From assembly GCF_047663525.1 (NCBI RefSeq), contig NC_092592.1:21380501-21444500 (forward strand): a stretch of 64,000 nt of DNA, read 5' to 3'. The stretch is from Anas platyrhynchos (Eukaryota; Chordata; Aves; Anseriformes; Anatidae). The notes beneath the pieces were generated by a model. It was not told the origin of the DNA. It saw only the letters and a list, made by a program, of their open reading frames with translations, and made no database searches. Made by a program: the position numbers and the translations under genes. This document shows positions 39,701 through 59,340 of the stretch, piece after piece (the first letter of the stretch is position 1; each line of letters opens with the position of its first letter).

Positions 39701-41370
39701 TTGACAGGATTGCAAGATGGCCACAAGGGGGTGATGTGTCAGTAGAGAAAACTTGCCCAAGCTAAGCAGTTAAAGCAGGAAAAGTAAGAACCAGTATTGT
39801 GTTGAAATAATTGCTTTTCTACATGTAGAAAATACAGTGATATTTTACAATTACAAAGATGAACTCTGGAGCCTCAGGAATTCTGAAGATGGAAGTCTGT
39901 CTAGCCATGGATTTCACGTAGTGTTTTCAGGTAAGAGAGCTAAGAAATAGCAAACTCTTTCACAAACTTTTTGAGTATCATATCTCCAGGAAGCAGAGAT
40001 GGGAAGAGGAGCTTGTCCCACAAGTGAATTTTTACTGAGGAAATTTTCGAGAATGGGTACCTCAGTGTTTATATGCCAGTGGTAAGAGCTGGCAGCTGCT
40101 TTCTCAGTTCTGTCTCTAAGTGACCATTCCCTTCTCTGCCTGAGGGCCCTCTGTGTGACTGGTAGAATTCAAATCACGGCAAGGTTGGCAGGTCCTTGAA
40201 AAGCAGCACCACAGAAGAGGCATGGAGAAGTGTGTGTGAACAGCATATTACTAGTGAATTGTATAGTCTAAAAGCCAAGGCACAGCTTGGTTGTTGCTCA
40301 AACATTTTTCCCAGAAAGTCCATTAGACATCTCAGAGGAGGCACAAGGGATATTAAAACATCATCTCTTCTCTTCTGTGGCATTTCCTGGTGGAAAAGAT
40401 AATAAGAAAGTAGCATGTGCTCAAAGGGAAGAACATGGAAGATCACACAGGGAAGAGGGGTTGACAGATAAAAGTCAAGGGACAAAGTATCTTGTCAAAG
40501 TGGTTTGTGCAGCTGCTTTGAAGATGAAGCAGTTCTTGACAAGTCTGTAGTTCTTGACAGGACTGTAACTGCAAACCAGGGACTAATAGCCTAGAAAATA
40601 CAGCTATTTAAGCAGAAACAGAAGCGTTCAATTCCAGAGAAGGATTTTTTCCCAAACACCCTTGAGGCATTTCTACTCAGCTGCTCCAACAGGTTCTTCA
40701 GAAGTTGGACTTAACAGTTGGATTTGATGATCTTGGAGGTATTTTCCAACCTAAATGATTCTATGATTCTGAGTCTGATCCAACTTTCTGAATAATATTC
40801 TGTGGAGATGTCCAGAGTATTCAGGATGGGGTCTTGAATCATTAATGGAAACTGCAATGTGTTCAACAGCTGGAAAATAACTCTTCTAGAATGGAGTATA
40901 CTTTTTTACATGCAACTCTTTGTTCAATAGAAATGTTAAAAGATATCCAATGGGGTGCCAATCACAAATGGATATTGGCCTGAAGCTAAATATATAATTA
41001 TTATATATGTTGTTGTATGTGAGTGTTACATCTGAGAAAAAACATACAAGCAAAAGTACTAAGAACACAAACATGATATTTAAGTATGATGAAGTTTGTT
41101 AATGATTAGTATTTGTCCCTGCTTTCTGATATTACAGTAGAACAAAGTTGAACCTTGACAGAGGTCACCAAAAATAACAAATTAAAGCAGTTCATCCAGA
41201 TCTGTCAGCAGGCAGTGATTTTATCTAATCAGTTATGTTTAACCTGGAAGAAATTAGATCTATTGATTATCTTTTCATTATTGTTTTTACCATAGGCTAC
41301 ATAAAGTGAGACTTTCAGGATGCAGCATCAGCTCTCCTTTGATCCCACATCCCTGCTTCACATTGGAACA
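36790..41370. other. Non-coding interval downstream of BLOC1S2
   Basis: No gene that I recognise. Local features are a partly duplicated stretch around 39111-39165 (ACTGGAATCCTCTAAA occurs with small changes), a TTAATTAAAATTCTTTT duplication at about 39426-39463, and a CR1 tail at about 40711-40772. The rest is AT-rich unique sequence. Confidence 0.55.
40711..40772 (+). mobile_element. CR1 3' tail
   Basis: GTTGGATTTGATGATCTTGG, then TTTTCCAACCTAAATGATTC and a TATGATTCTGA end: a diverged CR1 3' terminus on the + strand. Confidence 0.88.
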
Positions 41371-41790
41371 GAACCCCTGGGAACCACAACCATTTCCTTG
41401 CTAGTTTTCCTTGCTAGTTTTCATGCCTCCTTGTCTCTTCAGCACTGGAGATGTCTGAAACAGGGAAGCTACTTCCTGGGCCATTTCCTTTGCCCTTCAT
41501 AGGAAACATGTTGCAGCTAAAGAATAACTAAAAGAGCACTTTTCATTTCTATGTAGTATGACTTGCTCATGTTCTTGTAATTAAATGGGTGTAATTTAAA
41601 AGCTGTGTTCTTTTTTGGTAAATTGTTTCAGCTCAGTAAGAAGGATAGTCTCATGTTCACAATATATTTTTGGGCACAGTATATGCAGTGGTGTTATATG
41701 GACGTGGTGTTGTGAAAGTGGTTCTGATTGACAAAGAGTTTGGTGGAAGAGGACATATTCCACTGTCCTAGAAGTTCTCCAGGGGAACAT
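41371..41790 (+). pseudogene. CYP2-family relic: degenerate exons 1 and 2
   Basis: The exon-1 part (41371 to about 41529) reads EPLGTTTISLLVF, like the CYP2 membrane anchor. In another frame it continues as LLPGPFPLPFIGNMLQLK, the family's proline-rich hinge, and then stops. A 13-base tandem duplication lies at 41395-41420. About 100 bases on, after an intact-looking tttcag acceptor, the exon-2 part (41632 to about 41790) reads LSKKDSLMFTIYFWAQ and, after a frameshift, VLYGRGVVKVVLIDKEF then GGRGHIPLS. This matches exon 2 of the intact P450 downstream (LSKKYGPVFTIHLGPQ; VVLYGYEAVKEALID). Exons 3-9 are not visible. The hinge wording differs from the intact gene, so the parent was probably another CYP2 gene. 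Confidence 0.82.
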
Positions 41791-42148
41791 GTACTTTCCT
41801 GACAGATTCTTGCTGGGTAGAGGAGGAGGATGTAACTGCAAAGTCAGAAAAGGGAAGAGCTGATGTTTCATTTAGTACAGGAGCAAAACCTGTCTGAAGC
41901 TGAACAGACCTTTGGCTTACAGGCATTAAATGGTCCCATTCTCTTGCTATTGTAGATGGTGTCTGTTGCATTTTGCAATGTCTGGGTTACTACCTGGAAA
42001 ACAGATGGCAGTGTTGTCATTCTCACCCAGCTTTCCACACTAGGAGCTGGGTAGGTCATCTCTATGGGACAAGTATTTCCTGAAACAGTCAGGACTATTT
42101 CAGTAGCCAGCCTCAGTGTTCCTTTATCTCTAATTTCTGCTCGGTATC

Positions 42149-42312
42149 ATGGTGGAGTCTCTGTGAGCTAAAGCTGTTTTCTTGCTGAATTGTACTGGCT
42201 GCCTGCTCTATTTATTCAGCATGGACGAAGATATCTGGAACAGGGAAGTTGCCCCTTAGGCCATTTGCTTTGCTTATTTTAGTCATGGAACAGCTGAAGG
42301 GGAAGTACAGAG
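42149..42312 (+). pseudogene. CYP2-family relic: second degenerate exon 1
   Basis: An ATG at 42149 starts MVESL, followed by a stop and a hydrophobic stretch with the LLNCTGCLLYLFS pattern. In a second frame it continues as AWTKISGTGKLPLRPFALLI and then MEQLKGKY, a worn version of the CYP2 exon-1 hinge. It is alignable with the first relic about 0.8 kb upstream (CAGGGAAG and GGCCATTTGCTTTGC blocks). It lies on the same strand and no exon 2 follows. This points to a duplicated or tandem dead CYP2 gene. Confidence 0.72.
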
Positions 42313-42315
42313 TGC

Positions 42316-42330
42316 TTTTTTTTTTTTTTT
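42316..42330. repeat. 15-base T run
   Basis: Homopolymer directly after the second CYP2 exon-1 relic. Confidence 0.85.
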
Positions 42331-43117
42331 CTCCTGCTGTGAAGTCTTCTAACAGTTGGTCCTGGTTGTATATAGTTATAAGCTAGATGATATTTTTTTC
42401 ATGTATATTTCTGTGATTCTGTAATATTTTTTGCTATGGACTTTGTAATGCCATGCTAACAACTCATGGTATATCAAACTAATTAATACTTCGAAAGGAA
42501 AGATGTTTTGGCTGCTTACATGAACAGCTAATGCCATTGTGGCAATATTACAATTGCTGCATTGTTCCACATAGCATAGTTTCAGCTCTCTGTTGTCACT
42601 GTAAGCACTATAAGTTATACACTGGTGGAAATGTGATCAAGTTGGGAAATCCAGTTCTACATTTGTACATCTATGCTTGGCATCTCATGTAAATTCCTTT
42701 TATCTCTTTCTGCCTAATGGTTGTAAAATTGCTTTAGAGATCTTTACATACTTCATAAAAGTAATGGGAAGATGCAAGCTGCCACTCAGCTAGTAAATGA
42801 CGTCATGGGGATCCCAATATTATTTTATTTGTCCTCTTTTGCACAATGGTCAGTGCTGTAATCACAGTTCTGGTTCTGATAGGTCTAATAAGGCGAATTG
42901 AGCCTTCTACCACATTGTTACTGAAAATATAAGTTTTATAGGTCATTGTAGCTCAGTCTTCAAGCTGTAATGCTTTTCATATAAATGAGTGAAATAAAAG
43001 TCAAATATGTACAAATCTTGGAAAACATTTGAGAGTCTAAGCTTTGTGTAGAAAGGTTTTCTAGTAAAACATGTCCTTCTAGGATCTTAACAAAGCAATT
43101 CAGTGCATTACTTGCTC

Positions 43118-43123
43118 TTTATT
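43118..43123 (-). promoter_or_regulatory. Poly(A) signal (AATAAA on minus strand) for the CYP2 gene
   Basis: TTTATT on the + strand, about 620 bases beyond the stop of the P450 gene. Plausible by distance, not proven. Confidence 0.5.
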
Positions 43124-43739
43124 TTGCAGTATAAGTTCTAATTGTACAGATCTTCATTATAATCACACAAGAGAGGACCCATCTGCCCAGCCATCAGATT
43201 AACTCCATCCCCATCATATGGGAGGATTTGTACTGGGGCAAGATTACAGTAGATGGTCATCTTCTAACAGAAGAAAATCATTCCATATCGCTTTATGTTT
43301 ACAAGTAGATCACAAACAAACTGAAAACAGAGTAGAAATGTACCTCAAGCATGGTCTGGAAAAAGCCTCTAATGCAAGCATCTATTCCTGCTGTGCTGAG
43401 AGGAGCAGGTGACAGAGACAGCAGCAGCTGGGCTCTCACAGCACTAGTCCACACAGCCTGACACATCAGGATGTCAGGAACCAGGTAGGAACTTGAGTTA
43501 GGCAGAGGAGACCCTCTATCGTTCAGCATAGGGAGCTGTTGTTGCTATGCAATTACCTACTCTACCTCTGTTTAGAGCTGGCTGTGGTGATTATCAAAAC
43601 ACCATACAAATTTTTTTTTAAGTATAATATTTATCTCCATAAAGAATATAACAATGATCTCAGTCTCATCAAGCTGGGAAATGACTTCAATGCAAACAGA
43701 ATTTTCATGAATTTGGGAGCTGCCAACTGTCTTCATTGT

Positions 43740-52395
<8,656 letters not shown>

Positions 52396-52460
52396 GGTGG
52401 GCTGACAAAGAGATATCAAGTTTCATAAGAGTCTGAGGTTGGGCCTCCAAATCCATCCTT

Positions 52461-52470
52461 AGTTATATGC
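52461..52470 (-). promoter_or_regulatory. TATA-like box of the CYP2 gene
   Basis: On the minus strand the sequence reads GCATATAACT, about 66-75 bases upstream of the ATG at 52395. This spacing would leave a 5' UTR of roughly 40 bases, as is common for CYP2 genes. Prediction from position and sequence only. Confidence 0.5.
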
Positions 52471-54103
52471 TGTAGTACAAAAGCACACAGATGAAATTAG
52501 CCAATAGCACCTCACTATTCCTGCTGAGATAGGAGATTACTTATTAATCTGTCCACGATAAGAATGAACAAACTAGTGATGAACTCTCTGTTTGTATACT
52601 TGGACTTTTTACGTCTACAGCTTGTGTCCCTTTAGGTAATCATTCATGTAGGATTAAAGAAATCATGGTCTAATGCTGCCAAACTCAAATGCAGAAAGAC
52701 TAGAGTCTAGCTGCTACGGGTATGCTTAAACTCTTGCTGTTGCCCTTAAGCATAGAGCAATTCCTGCCAGTCACTCCAGTATCACTCCAGTATGCGTCCA
52801 CAATGGAGGGAGCTGAAAAAAGCTCCCTCCAAAAAGGACATAATAAATAAATAACGGAAAGAAAATAAGGACATAATCCCTAGTTCTTCGATATTTCACC
52901 TTGATTTCTGGAGTAAAATCTGTTTGTCATAATCTGTTTTAACCAGACAAGTCACACTATCTACAGCATTTGCATGATCACTGAGGAGTTTACAAGTTTT
53001 TTACAAACCAAAGTCCTAAAGCACACTGCTGTGTTTTTCATTTAGTGATGTTTCTAGAAAATAGCTGAAAATCCATAGAAGATGTGAAGAGCCATGAAAG
53101 TTAAAGGCTTCCTGATCAGGGAATGACATAATCATTGTCTCTATTAATAGTTAATACAACAGTTATGTAATATTTCAATTATTATCACTTTATTATTTTA
53201 TAACAATTGCTATATAATAGTATTTTATTAATGTTTAACACAATATAAAAGCTTACATAAAATATTATGTCTCACTCCTCCTCCCCACAGGAATCCCCAA
53301 ACCTATAAACAGGATAAGAAATGTGTATGTTTTCAGGCAGAAAAGTGGAGCAAAACAGTGAATCAGCTACCTGATACCAAAGAGTTAATCCCAGGACTCC
53401 GTTGCCAAATCTTGTCTGTACATCATGCACAGTGTCTCTAAAATGCTAGCAACCTACTGCAGACACTGTACTCAGACCCATCAGCCTCTTGGGTCCAACA
53501 TGTTTCTTCCTTCCATTCTACCCCAACTACAAGGCATGGCATTATGCCATGTATTTCCTTTTCATGTGACTTTTTATGTGATCCTGTCCTGGATCATGTT
53601 TAAACATGGTGGACAAACCACTGTACAAAAGGATGTGAAAGGGGTTGCGCATCAGCCAGTACTCAGGCTCTCTGTGGGCCAGGGCTGAGTGGACAATGCC
53701 TTCCAAAAATTATGTGGGTATGGGAAGGAGTCTGAATAATGGGCGCCCTTTTCCTAAACTAGACACATAATTGCTAAATAACATAGCTCAGGTTTCAGTA
53801 AACCTGCAGTGCTATAAACCAGTGCAGTACATAGGTGTACAAGGTGAGAAAAGGGGAATTAGTGGGTGCAAAATTATACTGATTTTCTGACACAGCATAG
53901 ATATCAAGAGCGTGAGCTGCTCCTTTGTTATTAAGGTTAACAAATATTACTAAACTTGACTTGTGTGAGTCATGTAACAGTTCTAATGTGAAGTTAATTC
54001 AGGCCCAATGAAGCCTTAGGAAGGAAACAAATAAATGAGAAAAGTGCTCCAAATGGAGTTGTTCTGGAGTAAAATCTACATGGACAGCTTTGTTTGGAAC
54101 AGC

Positions 54104-54246
54104 TTTTTTCTTCTTCTTCTTTTTCTTTTTTCTCTCTTTTTTTTTCTTTTTAATCTTTCATTTTTTATTCCTGTCATTGGAAAGTTTTTTGTTTGTTTGT
54201 TTGTTTTTGGTTTGTTTGTTTGTTTGTTTTGTTTGTTTGTTTGTTT
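54104..54246. repeat. T/C-rich tract followed by TTTG microsatellite
   Basis: 54104-54160 is TTC/TTTTC-rich. 54185-54246 is mainly TTTG units with three small interruptions. Confidence 0.92.
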
Positions 54247-55347
54247 ACATTCCCAGATCCCCAGTGGGGGTGAGAAGTCCCCATTTTTGTGCTTGCTGGG
54301 TAGCTCATCCCACCTAGAAGTGCATTCTGACTCCCAGATACAGACAAAAGAGACAATTTTCAGTAGTTTTTCCTTTTAATATTCAGAATCAGGATTTAGA
54401 AATCTTGCCCAGCATAGGAAAATCTCAGTATATAAGCATTTACAACTACAGAATGTATACCTTCTGGCTAATCATGCAATGGGGAATGTGGTGGATTTCA
54501 AGGGATATATAAGAACAGTTTTATACAGACCAACCTTGACATAATTCTATACATACCACAAACACTTGATCCAGTTTCTGAAAAGGACAGCTTAACTTTT
54601 GAGCCCCAGGCAGTGGGGTATTATAAGGAAAGTTGGGGTGCAAGGTTTTGTAACCACATTTCTAGTATCACCAACTGTGCAAGCTCCAACCCCTTGGAAA
54701 GGTCTGCTGGGGTATCTGCTCCAGACAGGCACTTTGCAAAGGCTGGATAACACTTATGTAGATACCTTATGATATGAAGCATTTGAATCTTCCCTTAGCC
54801 CTGATGCAACTATGTGTTTGACACATAGTAAGGAAACCTACTTTTTAGTAAGGAAAGAAGTAGGCAAGGAAGGCTGGATGGCTATTACATGTTTTGATGG
54901 GGAAAGACCTTCCTGAACTCATGAAGACTGCAGATCAAACTCCAGAAAATTATCAGCTGCATTAGCAGCACTCCATATAGACCAAGTTTTCCACCTTTCC
55001 TTAGCCATTACAAGGATAAAGTCTTTCTGCCCTTTCTCTTTGCTAGTCAGAGGCTGGGAGTTGACTGGGAGAAACAAGGCTTGCATCCACAGTGCACTGC
55101 AGCATCCTCCCGCTCCTGCTGCTGTGGGGGGCAGCCCCTAGGCAGTGACACATGAAAGCAAGAGGCTTGACCAGTGGTGGAGTCTGGAAGTTTACCAGCA
55201 GCCTTAGATGACGTCCCATACTCTTCATATTCTTTATTTTTTAGCAGATTGATTTCATGGATGAGGAGACTGTGCCAAACATTTTACTCATTATGTTTTC
55301 CTCCACTGTAGGACAGATACTAAGGGGTCTCTACGTCAAGAAGGAGG

Positions 55348-55371
55348 AAAAAAAAAAAAAAAAAAAAAAAA
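55348..55371. repeat. 24-base A run
   Basis: Homopolymer A tract after GGAGG; no element attached to it is recognised. Confidence 0.9.
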
Positions 55372-56134
55372 GGCTATAGTAGACATCTGTGAAACTGTAA
55401 GGGTTTTGGAGAATGTAAGAAGGGAATGCATATTCTCCTCCTGTACAGAGCACTAAAATAGCAACTGGCAACACTTAAACAGTCAAAAGAAGGTGGATCT
55501 TCACACATCACTTCCTTGATCTGTGGAACACCATTTGGCAGGATGTAGATTATTAAATTTTCTGTGTTCAAAAGTAATCAGGCAAAGACATGGCAGAAAA
55601 ATCCATTGAGGATACTCAAACACAAAGATACCAAGTATGGCTCAGGAATCACTGGAGGCTGGAGAGCAATCTGAAAACGATTTGTCTGTGGTTGCCTTAC
55701 TCTTTTCCTATTCCTTGGGACCTCATTTTGAGCCACTGTGAGCCAGGATCCTGGGTTGGCTTGGCTGTAGTCATGATCCAGTGTATCCATCCCCACGCTC
55801 CTCTCTCTTTACATTAAAATCTGGCATTTCACCAAACATTTGCTTTTAGCAGATTAGGCTGTGGAAATCATCTTGCCTGTTCTACTGCAAATAACATCTC
55901 GGCTGCTAAAATACCATTTTCAGGTAGGACTCTGTTTAACGCCTTGTATAAAATCGCAGTGTTGATGTCTGCTTTACTTCTGACAGGAATTAGACAAAGG
56001 CTCTGATGTGTCCAGCATATATTAAGGTTCAGCATTTAAAAATTTACATAACATGTGTATTTGCAACATGCTACACAGGCAGTGCTTGAGATAAGATACA
56101 AACCCTACCACTGTGTTTCAGATGACCGCAGAAA

Positions 56135-56150
56135 TGACCTTTGATCAACT
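56135..56150 (-). promoter_or_regulatory. Possible DR4 nuclear-receptor site upstream of the CYP2 gene
   Basis: On the minus strand the site reads AGTTGA-TCAA-AGGTCA: one perfect AGGTCA half-site and one half-site with a single mismatch to AGTTCA, four bases apart. DR4 sites of this type bind the xenobiotic receptor CXR/CAR/PXR with RXR. Such a site is expected by chance in several kilobases, so this is only a candidate. Confidence 0.25.
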
Positions 56151-56635
56151 CAAAAGGTTTGGTTAAATATTTGTATCTGAACTCATCAGACCCAAAACAC
56201 AACTCAAATGACTTAGGACCAAGCCAATAAAACAGCTTCTGTTCAGCAGTCATTTGCAATATGTAGCAAATTTCCATGCTCTTGTTCAGGCTGCAAAAGG
56301 GCAAGGAAGTCAAAGTTGTATCAGCCTTCGTGTGACCTGTGTTGTGACCCCCAGCCAGCCCAGAGAGCTCTCAGCAGAGCACTCACATTGTCTCTAATAG
56401 GGAAAAAACCTCCAAGCCATTGAACAAACCCTGAGAGCGGAGCAACCTCCAAACCAGAGACCTGTGGGGTTGGGTCTCCAGGTTTTGTCCACTCTGTGCC
56501 CCTATGGAGCCACTGGTGGAGGGGTTGGGGTTGTCACACACAGACCCCATGTGGCACGCAGCAGCCACGGCCGAGCCTTGGGGAGCCCAGGGAATGGGGT
56601 GATGGGTGCCAGGACAGCAGCACAGTGTGCATGAA

Positions 56636-56717
56636 GGTTAGGTTAGAGGTTGGACTCGATGATCTTGAGGTCTCTTCCAACCTAGAAATTCTGTAATTCT
56701 GTGATTCTGTGATTCCA
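56636..56717 (+). mobile_element. CR1 3' tail, same subfamily as the copy at 1-551
   Basis: GTTAGGTTAGAGGTTGGACT, then GATGATCTTGAGGTCTCTTC and CCAACCTAGAAATTCTG with repeated ATTCTGTG ends. It is nearly identical to the end of the first CR1 in the window. Confidence 0.93.
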
Positions 56718-58568
56718 GCAGTAAATCACTGTGTAGCTTCTGTTTCTTATCATCTTTTAATAAAGCCACGAGGCTTAGCTCTAGATTATGGTCAGCATTA
56801 AATAAGAACAGGCCTTTCCCCAATCCAGACAGAAAAAATGTCGGGAAATAAGACAGTAAGTCCCAGTGTTACACCTGGTAAAGAAGGCTAATGAATTGCA
56901 GGGAAGGTCTGAGCTTAGTAGCGCTCCTGCATTATGGGGAGAGTGCCCACCATGCTTTTCCAAAGGCCAAACAGGGAATCTGCAGTAGAAACAGGACCTG
57001 AACACCGATCCGCTGAAACCTATGCAAGGCCCTCACCAGGGCACTCTGCAGTTTTAATAAGTTGCTTATCACCATCACAAAATATAAGAGAAATATGTCA
57101 CCAATAGTTTACATACTCTGAAAACAGTGCATATCATAAACAAAAATGATGACAGACAAATTCTCTGACTGATGATTTTAAAGCCAAGAAAATTTCAGCA
57201 ATCAATAAGTAACAAAATCTTTGGCTATGCTTGCAGATATTGAGTAACTACATTCATAAATAAAACAGATGAAATATAATTTATTTAAAACACAAAGAAA
57301 AAAATAATTGACGCTAACACCAAGTGATATAATATACGCCTTCATTATGCTTTTCAGTCCTGCCAGAGACAGAAGCAGACAGGTAGCAAAATGGTTTTGG
57401 AAGCCAAAGGAGGAAAGCAAATAAATGGAACAGCCCTAAAAATGGTGCCACCCCAGGGGCACAGCCAGCACTGGACCATTTTAGCAGGAGGACAGTCCTT
57501 CTTCACTGTGCTGACACCGTCTTCCCATCAATTGTTTAGAAAGTCTGGATATTGCAATTTCTTCAATATCATACAAGAAGCCCATAGTGTGATACAACAC
57601 AGATGTCTGTAGGGGAACACACTACCAGTTATTCTTCTCATCAGTCTAATCTTCTGGACAAGTTCTCCCAGATGGATTTACTTATTTTCTTACTGTCTGG
57701 GAATCTTCAGTTTTTGCATGGATAATATTGCAGAAAACAGTGACATTTTAGTACTGTGTTTACAGACATGCATATCTGTCACATTTCCCAACTTTAAACA
57801 CTAACCAAGGAAATGTAGAATACCTTGAGAAAGAAGTCCTGTGTCAGGAAATGGAAGGAAATGAGGGAGGTGTACTTAATATACTTCCTGTCAATGAGCA
57901 GTGCAGAGGGCACAGGACAGGGCGGAGGGCACGGCCAAAAGCAACCTTTTGCTGTAGAAGTGAGTGCCAAACTAGTGAGCAAGCAGTGGGACCACAGTGT
58001 ACGAGGACAGAGGCAGGTGAAACAGGGAGCACCTAGTGGCTGCCTTGGCTGAAGACCCAGAGTCATTTCCTATGTGAGGGGTTATGCCAGCTGCATGGTG
58101 ACAGAGGGAAATGGAAAATTTGGGAGTTTCTGGGACATCTTTTCTGCTCATCGTGATGGGAGCCCGTTATGAAATGCTCTGGCAAGGAATGACCTGACAC
58201 AGCCTGACTGTCGTTGACCTGCATTCCATCAGGAGCAAGAACTTGCATGAACTCACTGGGGCAGGAGATGACAGACGGTGCACTACCGGCAGGACACAAG
58301 CAGCAGTGGCTGATGAACTTATGAATGAGACAAAACTAGTATTTAATTGATTAAGGCAAACATCTGTGTGCTTTATGCTGAAGTGAGATTTTTTTAATCT
58401 AATTTTTGTATTTCAGTTTCATTCAATGTGATTGGCCTGTTCTGTTTTGTGGCAGCTTTCCTCATTTGAGTGTTGATTCTCTTGCCCCATCCCACAGCCA
58501 AAGCACGCAACAAGCTGTTCCAGTCCTCCCCCACTATGTTTCATGCAAGGCACCACTGGGTGAGCAAT

Positions 58569-59340
58569 CACAGAATCATAGAATCATAGACTAGCTCAGG
58601 TTGGAAGGACCCTTAAAGATCTAAATCCCACCCCCCTGCCACAGGCAGGGATGCCACCCAGTAGATCAGGTTGGCCAAGGCCCCATCCAGCCTGGCCTTG
58701 AACACCACCAAGGACGGAGCATCCACAGCTTCTCTTGACAACCTGTTCTAAAGCCTCACTACCTTTACAGTGAAGGATTTCCTCCTAATGTCTAATCTAA
58801 ATCTATCCTCTTTTAATTTGAGACCATTTCCCTTTGTGCTATCATTATCTACTCAAGTAAAGAGTCCTTCTCCTCATTTTTTATAATACCCCTTTAAGTA
58901 TTGAAAGGCCACAATGAAGTCTCCCCAGAGACCCAGCCTTCTCTCCTCCAGGCTGAACATCAGCCTTTTTTCATAGAAGAGGTGCTCCAGACCTTTAATC
59001 ATCTTTGTAGCCCTCCGCTGGACTCGCTCTAACAGTCCCACATACTTCTTGTGCTGGGAGCCCCAAGCCTGGACATAATACTCCAGGTGTAGCCTCACAA
59101 GGGCAGAGCAGAGGGGCACAATCACCTCTTTCCCTTGCTGGCCACCCCTCTGGTGAGGCAGCCCAGGACACAGTTGTGCTTCTGGGCTGTGAGCATGCAC
59201 TACTGGCTCATGTTGAGCCTTTCCTACACCAGAACCCCCAAGTCCTTCTCCACAGGGCTGCAAGTCCCAGAAAAAGACTCTTCTGCAGCTGTCATTCCTG
59301 CTTGCTTTAAGTGTGAAGGGTGGCTCAGCTCCATCTCCTA
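58569..59340 (-). mobile_element. CR1 LINE, reverse-oriented 3' part with RT remnant
   Basis: It starts with CACAGAATCATAGAATCATAG, the reverse complement of the CR1 3' repeats, followed by GGTTGGAAGGACC. On the minus strand, 59263-58874 encodes an RT C-terminal piece ([35 protein letters not shown]). Outer sequence with ACCCCCAAGTCCTTCTCC to about 59340 is CR1-like as well; that boundary is approximate. Frame breaks show that it is defective. Confidence 0.9.

Larger units (their letters stand above)
52480..58568. other. 5' flank of the CYP2 gene, non-coding
   Basis: No exon or gene recognised on either strand. It holds a pyrimidine-rich and TTTG repeat block (54104-54246), a 24-base A run (55348-55371), a CR1 tail (56636-56717) and a possible nuclear-receptor site at 56135-56150. 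In chicken CYP2H genes, drug-responsive enhancers sit in this kind of upstream position, so the interval may be regulatory. Confidence 0.5.

Noticed and set aside
41868-42059. Further CYP2 exon between the two relics
   Set aside because: I searched for exon-3-like sequence (WRQLRR, FG-type motifs) in all frames and found none convincing.
58874-59263. 129-residue minus-strand gene
   Set aside because: It is the reverse-transcriptase remnant of a CR1 element, listed as such.
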